A stretch of 64,000 bases of DNA from Rhodonellum psychrophilum GCM71 = DSM 17998 (GTDB taxonomy: Bacteria; Bacteroidota; Bacteroidia; Cytophagales; Cyclobacteriaceae). A program made the translations under genes and the position numbers. The DNA is taken from assembly GCF_000381545.1 (NCBI RefSeq), contig NZ_KB906679.1:148582-212581 (forward strand). Reading direction: 5' to 3'. The notes below the pieces were generated by a model. That model ran no database searches, was not told the origin of the DNA, and saw nothing but the letters and a program-made list of their open reading frames with translations. Positions 35,207-45,006 of this stretch are shown piece after piece (the first letter of the stretch is position 1; every line of letters begins with the position of its first letter).

Positions 35207-35914
35207 TCATTTTTCCATAGCTTTAAACTTCAGGTCTTTGGGTAACTTTTCAATGGCATATCTTAACGATGTCCGAGGCATGATTGCCTTGTTTCTCATC
35301 ACATAATCAAATATCGGTTGTTGATTGGCCTCACTTGCCGCCTTCAACATCCATCCATAACCCTTTTGGACCAAATCATCTTTGTCCAAAAGCAAAGTGT
35401 CTGAAATTTTCAAAATTTCCCTAAGAAATTTCCCTTTTCTTGCCGGCAGGATCAATGTCACAGCGGATGCCCTTCGCTTCCATCTATTTTCTGATTTGGC
35501 AAAATCCATTAACTGCGTCAAATATTCAGGGTACATTTCTATGAATTCCCCAAGGGTATGATTACAAAGGGTATCACAGGAGGCCCAATTGTCCACATAT
35601 TTATCAATCCAATTCTCAAAAATTTGAAAATCCTCCGGTTCATAGCACTCGTGGAGAGCATAGGACCAGTTGCATGCAACAAAGGATTCTTCTAGATACC
35701 CTGATTTCCACAAGCTTTCGCAGAGATCAAAAATTTCCGACTTTTCATTAAATTCAATTGTTTTAAAGTACTCCTTACTGATTTTGTTTACGGTAGGCAC
35801 CTTCACTCCATAGCACTTAATTCTTTCTTTGAAAAAATCCTGGCTCCTTGAAAGGGTTTTCACATCCATGTTGCGTTTTAGCTCTTCTCGAATTTTTTCA
35901 ATGATTTGCTCCAT
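35207..35914 (-). CDS. AlkD-like DNA alkylation repair protein (HEAT repeats)
   Basis: 235 residues, all-helical. YGVKVPTVNKISKEYFK, WKSGYLEESFVACNW, YVDNWASCDTLCNHTLG, SENRWKRRASAVTLILPARKG and KDDLVQKGYGWMLKAASEANQ are the successive HEAT-like repeats of the AlkC/AlkD glycosylase family (PF08713). The conserved Trp and Asp in NWASCD and the Arg in WKRRASA correspond to the DNA-facing residues of AlkD. It removes alkylated purines; exact substrate range is unknown. Single gene. Confidence 0.9.
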   Translation of the reverse strand: MEQIIEKIREELKRNMDVKTLSRSQDFFKERIKCYGVKVPTVNKISKEYFKTIEFNEKSEIFDLCESLWKSGYLEESFVACNWSYALHECYEPEDFQIFENWIDKYVDNWASCDTLCNHTLGEFIEMYPEYLTQLMDFAKSENRWKRRASAVTLILPARKGKFLREILKISDTLLLDKDDLVQKGYGWMLKAASEANQQPIFDYVMRNKAIMPRTSLRYAIEKLPKDLKFKAMEK

Positions 35915-36222
35915 CCTTCACTCAACAGCTGAATTGGTTTCAGATACTATTTTTATCGGTAAAAATTTAGATCAGCATCCCAACTTTTGCACGCATCACA
36001 ACTTGAATATAGGTCAAAAAATCGATACTTTCAAAAGCTTAAATGCTTGTTTTTGAGTTTATTGTAAGGCTGTTGTTGTTTTGGAAATTTGATTGAAAAT
36101 TGGGGTAGTGGTGGTGTATGGCTTTCAGGAAAATCTGTTTATTATTCCCCGAAAATTTTGTCAATTCTTAGCTGTTCAGCTTCAAATTGGTTCTTGAGCA
36201 ACATTAATCGGTAACATAAAAA
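35915..36222. other. Non-coding spacer
   Basis: Promoter region for the leftward AlkD-like gene. No gene or known site is recognised. Confidence 0.3.
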
Positions 36223-36394
36223 CAACCCATATTACGGATTCCCAATTCCATTCCAGCCTGAAATTGCCAAGTAATCAGTCGGGTGTTTACAATTTCTGAA
36301 TCACACTAATTGGCAAATGCCTTACTCAACGAATAGGCTGATTTTCTTGACGTTTCAATTCCGAATAGGAAACCGAATGCATTTTTTGGGTTAA
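36223..36394 (+). repeat. 174-bp dispersed repeat, copy R10 (forward)
   Basis: Starts CAACCCATATTACGGATT, has CCATTCCAGCCTGAAATTGC (subtype B), GAATAGGCTGATTTTCTTG and AGGAAACCGAATGCATTTTT, and ends GGGTTAA at 36394, only 43 bp before the pirin start codon, so it lies in that gene's leader. Confidence 0.78.
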
Positions 36395-36436
36395 TATGGG
36401 TAATTTTTGATATTTGGAGGAGTAAACACAAAAACT

Positions 36437-37315
36437 ATGTCAAACATCAGCTTAATCATTGAAGAAAGAGCAGCAAAAATTGGCAACTTTATGGTTGGGA
36501 GATTGCTGCCCTTCAGGCAAAAAAGAGCTGTTGGTCCATTTGTATTCATTGACCATATGGGTCCGGTAAAATTGAATGAGCGGGAAAACTTTGATGTTTT
36601 GCCACATCCCCATATCGGTCTTTCCACACTCACCTATTTGTTTGATGGGGCAATCATGCACCGCGATAGCATAGGAAGTGAAGTGGAAATAAAACCTGGA
36701 GCAGTAAATTGGATGACTGCAGGAAAGGGAGTGGTGCACTCCGAGAGAACACCCGAACACATGAGAAATTCCACTAAATCCCTGCACGGTTTACAAATTT
36801 GGGTAGCTTTACCCAAAGACCTTGAAGAATCTGAACCGACTTTTGTACATATTGCCGCTGAAGAAATCCCAAGTTGGGAGGAGAAAGGGATCCACTACAA
36901 ATTATTGGCAGGAGAAGCATTTGGTAGGAAATCTGCTGTTCCTGTTCATAGCCCCCTTTATTTTATTGAAATCAGGAATACCTTAACTCAAAAAATAAGT
37001 ATTGGAGATGACCTATTTGGCGAAAGTGCTTTATACATATTTGATGGCTCAATTTCAAGCGAAGGGAATATGTATGAACCCAGGCAGATTTTGATCGCCA
37101 AAGACAGCAAACTCTGCGAGTTTGAAATGGGTCCCAATTCTACAGTCTATATTTTTGGGGGAGAGGCATTTCCCGAAGAAAGGTTCATTGACTGGAATTT
37201 TGTGTCTTCCAGGAAAGATCGATTGAAACAAGCTAAAGAAGATTGGACTAACCAGCGTTTCCCCAAAGTAGCCGGAGAAACAGAGTTTGTTCCTTATCCG
37301 ACCCTAAATAGATAA
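36437..37315 (+). CDS. Pirin family protein
   Basis: 292 residues from the ATG at 36437. It is preceded by TTTGGAGGAG at 36413-36422, a good ribosome site, while the upstream TTG has none. The bicupin signature is complete: GPFVFIDHMGP, FDVLPHPHIGLSTLTYLFDGAIMHRDSIGSE (metal-binding His residues), MTAGKGVVHSERTP and LHGLQIWVALP, then the C-terminal pirin domain. Family members are iron- or metal-binding and some are quercetinases or co-regulators. Function here is unknown. Confidence 0.93.
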   Translation: MSNISLIIEERAAKIGNFMVGRLLPFRQKRAVGPFVFIDHMGPVKLNERENFDVLPHPHIGLSTLTYLFDGAIMHRDSIGSEVEIKPGAVNWMTAGKGVVHSERTPEHMRNSTKSLHGLQIWVALPKDLEESEPTFVHIAAEEIPSWEEKGIHYKLLAGEAFGRKSAVPVHSPLYFIEIRNTLTQKISIGDDLFGESALYIFDGSISSEGNMYEPRQILIAKDSKLCEFEMGPNSTVYIFGGEAFPEERFIDWNFVSSRKDRLKQAKEDWTNQRFPKVAGETEFVPYPTLNR

Positions 37316-37529
37316 GATCAGGGCAATCATAAAAGCAATTGGCAAAGAAAATAACAAGACCAGTTGAATAATTTCGACCAAAGAACTTTGAATATAATAC
37401 CAGTAACAAATAGACCAAAGACTTTTTAAAGGCCACTGAAGATGTAAAAGATGCAGATTGAAAGCACTACTTTAAATGAGTGCCAACTAGTTTGGCTGGA
37501 TCGCTTTTCAGTAGAAGCGCAAAGTGAAA
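37316..37529. other. Spacer after the pirin gene
   Basis: No supported gene or hairpin. It appears to be unconstrained sequence before repeat R11. Confidence 0.3.
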
Positions 37530-37704
37530 TTAAACATGTTTTATGCACCCTAAATTCTATTCCGGACTGAAATTTTCTGATAATCAGTAGGTTGTTTGCA
37601 GGTTTTGAAACTTCGTATCGGTAAAATGCCTGATTCTACCAATAATCCAATTTTCTTGTAGTGCCAAGTTCAAATGGGAAACAGGATGCATATTGTGGGT
37701 TGAA
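37530..37704 (+). repeat. 174-bp dispersed repeat, copy R11 (forward)
   Basis: Starts TTAAACATGTTTTATGCACC, keeps CTGATAATCAGTAGGTTG, AATAATCCAATTTTCTTG and TAGTGCCAAGTTCAAATGG (subtype B), and ends GGATGCATATTGTGGGTTGAA. With R12 it brackets a 210-bp segment. Confidence 0.78.
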
Positions 37705-37741
37705 CGGACTCCGGACAAGTCAGAAGCTGTACCCTGGCAAG

Positions 37742-37914
37742 CTACAAAACGATGGTGTAATATCCTTTTGACCCTTTATCACTGATACCGACAAGGATGT
37801 CAAAATAGTCCCTCTTTAAATCTATCGATAGGCCTTTTTCTAGATCTTTCAAGTCATCCCATTCTAAGCCGGTTATTTGAGGCTTTTTGAATCCTCTTGG
37901 AAATAAGGTCAGTA
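37742..37914 (-). pseudogene. Possible C-terminal fragment of an unknown gene between inverted repeats
   Basis: The leftward frame gives GFKKPQITGLEWDDLKDLEK, then GLSIDLKRDYFDILVGISDK and GSKGYYTIVL, a protein-like and ordered sequence. Its nominal start lies inside repeat R12, so any original N-terminus has been replaced. I do not recognise the family. It may be a relic trapped between R11 and R12 or a short real ORF. Confidence 0.3.
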
Positions 37915-38088
37915 TTAAACCCGAAATTTGCATTCTGTTTCCTAGTATGGCTTGACACCGCAAAAATACCAGACTATTTCGAGAAAAGGTTGCATTAAGA
38001 TTGTGCTACTCTTAGAGAAAGTAAATAATGACTGATTTTTTAGCGAAAAAATTCTTGAACAGGAAGGGTATTGCATAGCAGGAGTTAA
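37915..38088 (-). repeat. 174-bp dispersed repeat, copy R12 (reverse)
   Basis: Starts TTAAACCCGAAATTTGCATT, then CCTAGTATGGCTTGACACCG and ACCAGACTATTTCG, and ends GGGTATTGCATAGCAGGAGTTAA. It is the inverted partner of R11 about 210 bp away and lies just upstream of the PUL sigma gene. Confidence 0.75.
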
Positions 38089-38189
38089 AAAAGAAATGAT
38101 AAAATTTTAAAATAATCTTGATATTATGGGGTCGCTTTGTCTTTTTACCTCCTCTTTATTTTAGATGACTGAGTGAATACAGAACTCCA

Positions 38190-38825
38190 ATGAACCACAA
38201 CCCAAAATTGCCAAATAATGAACATTTAACCATTTATCCTTTAGGCCATTCTGAATCCATCAAAGTTTATGAAAGTAAATCCGACGAAGATATCTGGAAA
38301 GCCTTTAACAATGGGGATGAAAATGCATTCAACTATATCTACAGGATATATGTGACTGTATTGTTTAGGTACGGATGTCAAATGTGTAAGGACCAAGATC
38401 ATATTCAGGATTGTATCCAGAATATTTTTATAGACCTAAGAAGAAAAAGAGGCCGGCTCAGCGAAGTCCAAAGCATCAAGGCCTATCTGTTTAAGATTCT
38501 TTATCGGGAACTGATCAGAAAATCAAATAAATCCAAAGAGTCGGTCCAGCAAGATCCTGAAAAGATCGATAGAAATTTTCCCATTGAATTTTCCCAGGAA
38601 ACCAAACTTATTCAGCAGGAAAGCCAGCTAGAGAATTTTGAAAGAATACAAAGTGCCATCAATAAGCTTACCTGCAGACAGCGACAGGCCATTTTATTGC
38701 TCTATGAAGAAGGGTTGACCTACAAAGAGATTGCCGTAGCAATGGATTTTAATGAGGTAAAATCTGCCAGAAAGGTAATCTATAGGGCATTGTCCATGTT
38801 GAAAGCATTGCTTCAAAACAGGTAG
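38190..38825 (+). CDS. ECF-type RNA polymerase sigma factor (FecI-like)
   Basis: 211 residues. Region 2 (about 30-95; AFNNGDENAFNYIYRIYVTVLFRYGCQMCKDQDHIQDCIQNIFIDLRRKRG) and region 4 (about 150-205; RQRQAILLLYEEGLTYKEIAVAMDFNEVKSARKVIYRALSML) are complete. It is followed 39 bp later by a FecR-type anti-sigma gene and then SusC/SusD. This is the usual sigma/anti-sigma switch by which a TonB receptor senses its glycan and turns on its own locus. Confidence 0.94.
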   Translation: MNHNPKLPNNEHLTIYPLGHSESIKVYESKSDEDIWKAFNNGDENAFNYIYRIYVTVLFRYGCQMCKDQDHIQDCIQNIFIDLRRKRGRLSEVQSIKAYLFKILYRELIRKSNKSKESVQQDPEKIDRNFPIEFSQETKLIQQESQLENFERIQSAINKLTCRQRQAILLLYEEGLTYKEIAVAMDFNEVKSARKVIYRALSMLKALLQNR

Positions 38826-38864
38826 CAAAGCGAAGTTTTAAGGAATTGAATTTCCATCTACGAT

Positions 38865-39920
38865 ATGAAATACGAAGATTACGATATAGAGAATTTTATT
38901 ACGGATGAATTTTTCATTCAGTGGATAAAAAGCCCAAATGAAAACACCAGTCATTTTTGGGAAAAATGGATGGAACAGCATCCTGAAAAAAGGTCTTTGG
39001 TCAATGAAGCTGCCAATTTGATCCGGTCAGTGAAGTACACCGATTGTCCTGAATTTACAGATAGGATGTATGTAGACACTTTTGAGAACATTCTGAAGGC
39101 AGACAATCATTTTCGTCAGCAAACACCCATAATGTCTACAAAAAGCAGCTCTCATACATCTGTGAAATCATTCCCGGTTTTTCCGATCAAAGGAATTGCG
39201 GCCTCTTTGCTGGTTCTTTTTTGCGTCTGGGTACAATTCGAAGCGATGCGATTTAAACCCGAACAAGCCACAATAGCGGAAATAGCCTTGATCAAAAGAA
39301 CAAACCCTTCCGGTCAAAAATCCATTATTGATCTTCCGGACGGGTCCAGAATACACCTGAATGCGAATAGTGAAATTGAGTTTCCGCAGGAGTTTTCCAG
39401 TGACAGTAGAATGATAAGTTTAATTGGGGAAGCATTTTTTGAAATCGAGAAGGAAAGCAGACCTTTTATTGTCCGATCGGGGGAAACGAAAATACAGGTT
39501 TTGGGCACATCCTTCAATGTCAAAAAGCAGGAGAACGGAGCACTCTACGTGGCATTGGTCACCGGAAAAGTCAGCGTAAATACCGAAAACGGCAGCAAAT
39601 TGACTTTAGACCCCAATGAAATGTTGATTTTGGAAGCAGGTGGGGCCTTTCGGAAAACGGGTTTTGATCCCAATGAGGTCACTGGGTGGAAAGACAACTT
39701 TCTGGTATTCAAGACTTCCAATCTGGTTGATGTCAAGAGGAAACTCGAACAATGGTATGGTGTCAATATAGAACTGAAAGGCAGCTTTGATAAAAATTGG
39801 AGCTATTCCGGCGTCTATGAAGATGAAATACTGGAAAATGTATTGCGCGGAATCTGCTTGACTTCAGGCATGCGCTATAAAATTGAGAATAAAAAAATAA
39901 CCATAACCAACCCAAAATGA
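38865..39920 (+). CDS. FecR-type anti-sigma factor
   Basis: 351 residues. The cytoplasmic N-terminus (1-100) binds the sigma factor and a membrane helix spans about 107-125 (FPIKGIAASLLVLFCVWVQF). The periplasmic FecR domain (IIDLPDGSRIHLNANSEIEFPQEFSSDSRMISLIGEAFFEIEKESRPFIV) is followed by a DUF4974 end (SNLVDVKRKLEQWYGVNIELKG ... ILENVLRGICLTSGMRYKIENKKITI). It relays the signal from the receptor's N-terminal domain. Upstream and downstream neighbours support a PUL regulator. Confidence 0.93.
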   Translation: MKYEDYDIENFITDEFFIQWIKSPNENTSHFWEKWMEQHPEKRSLVNEAANLIRSVKYTDCPEFTDRMYVDTFENILKADNHFRQQTPIMSTKSSSHTSVKSFPVFPIKGIAASLLVLFCVWVQFEAMRFKPEQATIAEIALIKRTNPSGQKSIIDLPDGSRIHLNANSEIEFPQEFSSDSRMISLIGEAFFEIEKESRPFIVRSGETKIQVLGTSFNVKKQENGALYVALVTGKVSVNTENGSKLTLDPNEMLILEAGGAFRKTGFDPNEVTGWKDNFLVFKTSNLVDVKRKLEQWYGVNIELKGSFDKNWSYSGVYEDEILENVLRGICLTSGMRYKIENKKITITNPK

Positions 39921-39958
39921 CATGAAAAACCTTGACAACAATACCAGCTAGCAAAAAA

Positions 39959-40035
39959 GGCAGGGACTGTTCTTGGCGGAACAGGCTCCTGCCCGTAGGA
40001 ATGCCTCTTTCTAATTGGAATCCGAGGGAGGCATT
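39959..40035 (+). terminator. Two consecutive hairpins between fecR and susC
   Basis: GGCAGG (39959-39964) pairs with CCTGCC (39988-39993) and CTGTTC (39967-39972) with GAACAG (39979-39984), a strong stem-loop. A second one follows: AATGCCTC (40000-40007) with GAGGCATT (40028-40035). They lie 36 bp before the susC start. They may end the sigma/anti-sigma transcript or shape the susC leader; no long T-run follows, so leader control or RNA processing is as likely as termination. Confidence 0.55.
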
Positions 40036-40071
40036 AGTCCAAGTATTTCAACACTTAAACCATTCAAACTT

Positions 40072-43000
40072 ATGGAAAATAATTTACGAAGGCAACTGAT
40101 CATGCTGTCAAAACGATTAATATACGCGTTCCTGGTTCAGCTTTTCCTTTGTACGGTCATTTTGGCCAACGACGGGAATGCGCAGCGAAAAAGCATTGAG
40201 GAAGTGAAGGTTTCTTTAAATCTTAAAGAAAAATCCCTAGCCCAGTTTTTTAGGCAGGTGGAATCCAAAACGGATTTCAAGTTCACCTATACAGATAACC
40301 TAGTAGATCTGAAACAAGCCATCACGGTTGTGGAAAATAACAAATCACTATATGATGTTTTGGTAGCCGTTTCCATGCAGACGCATTTGAACTTTGTGCA
40401 GGTCAATGAGAATATTCATGTGAAGTCAGGTAAGAGTAAAGATAAAGCAGTTGAAGTTATTGAATTGATGGAAGTTACCATCTCAGGAAAAGTCACTGAT
40501 GACAAAGGTGATCCCTTGCCAGGGGCCTCTGTTACTGTGTCGGGAACTACCATGGGTACCGTGACTGACATTGATGGGAATTATACTTTTACTGTTCCAG
40601 ACGGATCCACCTTGGTTTTTTCCTATATAGGGTTTGAATCGATGCGTGTTGCGGTGGACAACAAGACTCAAGTAAATGTTTCATTAAGGCTGGACATATC
40701 TTCTTTGGAGGAAGTGATTGTGGTCGGATATGGAACGCAGAAAAGAAGTGACCTTACCGGTTCTGTTTCTTCAGTGAAGGCTGAGCAGCTGACTGCATTT
40801 CCTTCCTTGAATGTCGCTCAGGCCCTTCAGGGCAGGGCTGCCGGGGTGCAGATCCAAGCTAATAACGGGGAGCCTGGGGCCTCCTTCAAAGTAAGGATCA
40901 GAGGAGGAACTTCAATTAATGCGAGCAGTGATCCGATATTTGTGGTGGATGGTTTTGTAGGTGCTGCAATGCCTCCCCCTGAAGATATCCAGTCCATTGA
41001 AGTCCTTAAAGATGCTTCAGCAACGGCTATTTATGGTTCTAGGGGAGCCAATGGAGTAGTGATGGTGACGACCAAAAAAGGAAAATCAGGAGCTCCGAGA
41101 ATTGAAATCAATACTGCATATTCGAGCCAAGAGGAAATCAGCAGATTGAGCCTTTTGAATGCATCCCAATTTATCGATTACGTAAGTGAAATTAGGCCCA
41201 ACTTTACTGCCTTAGGTTCAGATACAGACTGGCAGGAGGAGATTTTCAGAACCGGTAATATTCAGAACCATCAGGTCTCGATTTCAGGTGGTGCCGATAA
41301 AGTGGATTACTATGTTTCGGGAGCATATTTTGACCAGAAAGGTGTGATCACGGGTTCAGGATTCAACCGGTTTTCCATTACCAGCAATGTCAACATCCAA
41401 GCTTCTGAAAGACTGAAGCTAGGCGTCAATATATTTGCCCAAAGATCCCAGCAGGAGGGAACCCGAACACAAGAGGGATCAGGAGGTGCATCAAACACTG
41501 GTGTTGTTGCCGGCGCATTTAAATTTGAACCGGATCAGCCGATATTTGATGAAAACGGAAGATACACCATTGCAAGGATGAACGATCCTCATGACAATCC
41601 GGTGGCCGTTGCCAGGGAATTCCAAAATGAGTCTGTTAACGACAGGGTTCAAGGTAATTTTTCTGCGGATTATCGCATTTTCGATAACCTTTCCTTCAAA
41701 ACCACATTGGGGGCAACTACCAACAGCGGCAGGATAGGCACTTTTTTACCGACTACTTTGAACGCAGGCAGAATCGTAGGAGGTCAGGCCAATGTTAACG
41801 GAATCAGAAGCACCTTGCTACAGAATGAAAATTACCTGACTTATAACAAGACTTTTGGGGAAATCCATAACCTTACTGTAATGGGAGGATATTCCTACCA
41901 GACCGAATCCAACGAGGGTTGGGGAGGTACAGGTCAGAATTTTGTCACAGATGCTTTTGAGTACTGGAATTTGGGCGCCTCGTCTGTTTGGGGCAGACCT
42001 AGCTCATCTTTGACTGGGTGGGAGTTGGCCTCATTTTATGGAAGGGTGAATTATGGCTATGATGAAAGATTTCTGTTTCAGTTCAATGCACGCTACGATG
42101 GTTCTTCTACTTTCAGTGTGAATAATAAATGGGCATTTTTCCCATCAGGAGCCGTAGCATGGAACATGGGCAATGAATCCTTTCTTAAAAATAGTGAGAC
42201 CTTCAGTATGTGGAAATGGAGGGTCAGTTATGGACTTACCGGAAATCAAGCGATAGAGCCTTATCAAACACTTGCCAGGTACTCGGATATCTTTACTGTA
42301 GTAAATGGTTTGCCAGTAAATGCCATTAGGCCAACTACAGTTGCTAATAATGACTTGACTTGGGAAACCACTGCACAGTTGAATATCGGCACCGATATAT
42401 CCTTCTTAGCGGACAGGATATTTACCTCCGTAGAATATTACCGGATGGTGACCAGTGACCTCTTGTTTCAGGTACCTTTGCCACAGTATTCTGGTTTCAC
42501 CTCTCAGCTTCAGAATGTGGGAAGTGTGGAAAATAAGGGGATTGAACTAACTGTCGGTGCCAAAATCCTTACAGGCACACTACAATGGAATGCAGATTTC
42601 AATTTTTCCCAGAATAGAAATAAAGTACTGAGCTTACCAGGAGGGAATGACATTCTCTACGGATCAGGACCGGGCCATATGGTCGGGCTTGGACAGACTC
42701 AGATTCTACGTGAAGGATTTCCCGTGGGTAGTTTTTTCGGATGGCATTATGACGGGGTGTACCAGCAGGGGGACTCCTTCGTCCCAGGTGGCGGTTTCGA
42801 ACAAGTAGCTGGAGGAGAGAAGTTCAGAGATGTCAACGGGGACAATATCCTAAATGCAAATGACCGTGAAATCATCGGTAATCCTCATCCTGATTTTACC
42901 TGGGGCTTTAACAATGACTTCAAATTCAAAAACTTTGATCTGAATATCTTCTTTCATGGCATCCAGGGCAATGATATATTGAGCTACACCTTGATGGAGC

Positions 43001-43392
43001 TGGATCTGCTCTCAGGTGTGAATAATGCAACCACTAATGCACTGAATAGATGGACTCCAGAAAACACAAATACGGATGTCCCGAGAGCTTCCGTCGGTAG
43101 GACGAGAAGGGTTTCTACAAGATTTATCTCTGATGGAAGTTTTGTTAGACTAAAAAACGTAGCCTTAGGATACAATATACCTTTAAGTGCTTCTTCCCGT
43201 ATTGGCCTAAGCAGGGCTAGAATCTATGTTTCTGCGCAGAATATACTGACATTGACCAGCTATGAAGGCTATGATCCTGAGGTAAATTACAATTCTGGAG
43301 GCGCTACGGGCGGAAATAGAAATCTTGGGCTTGATTATGGAAGTTATCCAAATGCAAAGTCCTACACAGTGGGATTAAACATTGCTTTTTAA
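40072..43392 (+). CDS. SusC-type TonB-dependent outer membrane transporter with signalling domain
   Basis: 1106 residues from the ATG at 40072; the frame upstream of it (to 40015) crosses the hairpin region. After a signal peptide (to about NGNAQ) comes an STN secretin/TonB signalling domain (ISLNLKEKSLAQFFRQVESKTDFKF-like, about 45-115), a carboxypeptidase-like domain (ISGKVTDDKGDPLPGASV), the SusC signature VVVGYGTQKRSDLTGSV, the plug (RIRGGTSINASSDPIFVVDGF, ATAIYGSRGANGVVMVTTKKG) and the 22-strand barrel. It imports oligosaccharides and, through the STN domain, signals to the FecR protein. Confidence 0.95.
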   Translation: MENNLRRQLIMLSKRLIYAFLVQLFLCTVILANDGNAQRKSIEEVKVSLNLKEKSLAQFFRQVESKTDFKFTYTDNLVDLKQAITVVENNKSLYDVLVAVSMQTHLNFVQVNENIHVKSGKSKDKAVEVIELMEVTISGKVTDDKGDPLPGASVTVSGTTMGTVTDIDGNYTFTVPDGSTLVFSYIGFESMRVAVDNKTQVNVSLRLDISSLEEVIVVGYGTQKRSDLTGSVSSVKAEQLTAFPSLNVAQALQGRAAGVQIQANNGEPGASFKVRIRGGTSINASSDPIFVVDGFVGAAMPPPEDIQSIEVLKDASATAIYGSRGANGVVMVTTKKGKSGAPRIEINTAYSSQEEISRLSLLNASQFIDYVSEIRPNFTALGSDTDWQEEIFRTGNIQNHQVSISGGADKVDYYVSGAYFDQKGVITGSGFNRFSITSNVNIQASERLKLGVNIFAQRSQQEGTRTQEGSGGASNTGVVAGAFKFEPDQPIFDENGRYTIARMNDPHDNPVAVAREFQNESVNDRVQGNFSADYRIFDNLSFKTTLGATTNSGRIGTFLPTTLNAGRIVGGQANVNGIRSTLLQNENYLTYNKTFGEIHNLTVMGGYSYQTESNEGWGGTGQNFVTDAFEYWNLGASSVWGRPSSSLTGWELASFYGRVNYGYDERFLFQFNARYDGSSTFSVNNKWAFFPSGAVAWNMGNESFLKNSETFSMWKWRVSYGLTGNQAIEPYQTLARYSDIFTVVNGLPVNAIRPTTVANNDLTWETTAQLNIGTDISFLADRIFTSVEYYRMVTSDLLFQVPLPQYSGFTSQLQNVGSVENKGIELTVGAKILTGTLQWNADFNFSQNRNKVLSLPGGNDILYGSGPGHMVGLGQTQILREGFPVGSFFGWHYDGVYQQGDSFVPGGGFEQVAGGEKFRDVNGDNILNANDREIIGNPHPDFTWGFNNDFKFKNFDLNIFFHGIQGNDILSYTLMELDLLSGVNNATTNALNRWTPENTNTDVPRASVGRTRRVSTRFISDGSFVRLKNVALGYNIPLSASSRIGLSRARIYVSAQNILTLTSYEGYDPEVNYNSGGATGGNRNLGLDYGSYPNAKSYTVGLNIAF

Positions 43393-43415
43393 CAAAAAAT
43401 TAAATCTAAATAACC

Positions 43416-44927
43416 ATGCAAAACATATATAAAATAGCCTCCATTGCCTGCATGATGGCAGGGATCTTTGGATGTACCAATTTAGAGGAGAAGCCAATCG
43501 GGGTTTTGGCGCCGGAAGGACTATTCAATTCGCCTGCAGATGTAAATGTGGCTGTACTGGGATCCGTAGGGCTTTTGGCCACGGAGGCGTTGTATGGCAG
43601 ACAGTTTGTCTCTGCTTTGATGTTGCGAAGTGATATGGCGGATATCGGAGACAGGGGCACACCTGCTGCTAGACAGCAAATGAATGACTTCAATATGGAT
43701 GACAACAATGGGATGATCACTGTTTTTTGGCCAGTTTGGTACCAAGTCATCAGTGCAGCCAATGCCGCAATATCAGGCGCTGAAAGCATTCAGGGTTCAG
43801 AAGTACAGCTTAATCCTTTAATAGCCGAGGCTCGTTTTATGAGAGCATTTTCCTATTATCATCTGGTTCGTAATTTTGGGGCTGTTCCTTACATTGATTA
43901 TTTCATCAATAATCCTGAGTCAATCAAGACCATCTCCAGAACCGCCGAGGCGGAGATTTTTGGGAAAATAATTGAAGATCTGGAATATGCCAAGCAATGG
44001 TTACCCGATGTCAGACCCAATAATATAAGAACCAGAGCCACCAAAGGTACGGCTGCTTCCTATCTCTCATCTGTACACCTAACCTTGGCCAATTATCCCA
44101 AAGCCTATGAGGAAGCAAAATGGGTTATTGACAATAGGACGTCATTTGGTTATGCATTGCTACCTGATTTCCAAGGCCTGTTCAATGCCAATACTGCGAA
44201 TGGATTGCAGGAACATGTTTTTGCCATTGATTTTCTGGGTCTACAGAGTGGTCCAGGCAACGCAAACATAGACTATATGGCTTCCATGACAGGTATTAGA
44301 GGTGCCACTCCTTCCGGGTGGAGTGTAATCGTCCCTTCCATGATGGTCTTTGATACATGGGACGATAGGGATTATAGAAAGAAAGTTAGTTTTGATTCGG
44401 AAATCTTGATGGGTACTACTATCCGTCCTTTTTCGGCATTTGTCAATACACAAAGACCTCATATCGCGAAATACTCCAGATTTCCAGGTAGGTCACAAGG
44501 TGAAATGCAGTTTAGCGACCATAACTATGCAGATTTCAGGTATGCGGAAGTATTGCTGATAGCGGCGGAAGCCTTGGGCGAAATCAGTGGAGGAAATGCG
44601 GAAGCAGTGGGTTATATCAATCAGGTCAGGGCAAGAGCAAGAAACGAAGCAGGAGTGATGAATACTTTTCCGGAAGATGTGCAGCCGGGAATGGGCAAAG
44701 AGGCATTTGTCAATCTTGTGATGGAAGAAAGAAGATTGGAACTGGCTTTTGAATTTAAAAGATGGTATGATATCAAAAGGAGGAATTTGGGAACGCAGGT
44801 TTTCACAGGTGCCAATTCCTTGGAGCCGCATGCGACCTTCTCTGAAGCAAGAGATTATTTAATGCCTATTCCCAGGCAGGAACTGGAGACAAATCCCAAT
44901 TTGGCTCCCCAAAATCCAGGCTATTAA
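43416..44927 (+). CDS. SusD-like glycan-binding lipoprotein
   Basis: 503 residues. Lipobox Cys20 (MAGIFGC), then TPR-like helices, with RFMRAFSYYHLVRNFGAVPYI, EIFGKIIEDLEYAKQWLP, ADFRYAEVLLIAAEAL, VMEERRLELAFEFKRWYDIKRR and LMPIPRQELETNPNLAPQNPGY as the SusD/RagB hallmarks. It captures glycan at the cell surface and forms a lid on the SusC channel. It sits 23 bp after susC. Confidence 0.95.
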   Translation: MQNIYKIASIACMMAGIFGCTNLEEKPIGVLAPEGLFNSPADVNVAVLGSVGLLATEALYGRQFVSALMLRSDMADIGDRGTPAARQQMNDFNMDDNNGMITVFWPVWYQVISAANAAISGAESIQGSEVQLNPLIAEARFMRAFSYYHLVRNFGAVPYIDYFINNPESIKTISRTAEAEIFGKIIEDLEYAKQWLPDVRPNNIRTRATKGTAASYLSSVHLTLANYPKAYEEAKWVIDNRTSFGYALLPDFQGLFNANTANGLQEHVFAIDFLGLQSGPGNANIDYMASMTGIRGATPSGWSVIVPSMMVFDTWDDRDYRKKVSFDSEILMGTTIRPFSAFVNTQRPHIAKYSRFPGRSQGEMQFSDHNYADFRYAEVLLIAAEALGEISGGNAEAVGYINQVRARARNEAGVMNTFPEDVQPGMGKEAFVNLVMEERRLELAFEFKRWYDIKRRNLGTQVFTGANSLEPHATFSEARDYLMPIPRQELETNPNLAPQNPGY

Positions 44928-44945
44928 TTGATTTGGTACATAAAG

Positions 44946-44971
44946 ATGGGGAGGCAATTTCCCCATTTTTT
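44946..44971 (+). terminator. Hairpin with T-run after susD
   Basis: ATGGGGA (44946-44952) pairs with TCCCCAT (44960-44966), followed by TTTTTTA. A typical Rho-independent shape that would attenuate susCD from the downstream GH88/DUF4861 genes. Confidence 0.7.
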
Positions 44972-45006
44972 ATTTCATTTTCAGACGCTATTCTTTATCA
45001 TTGACT

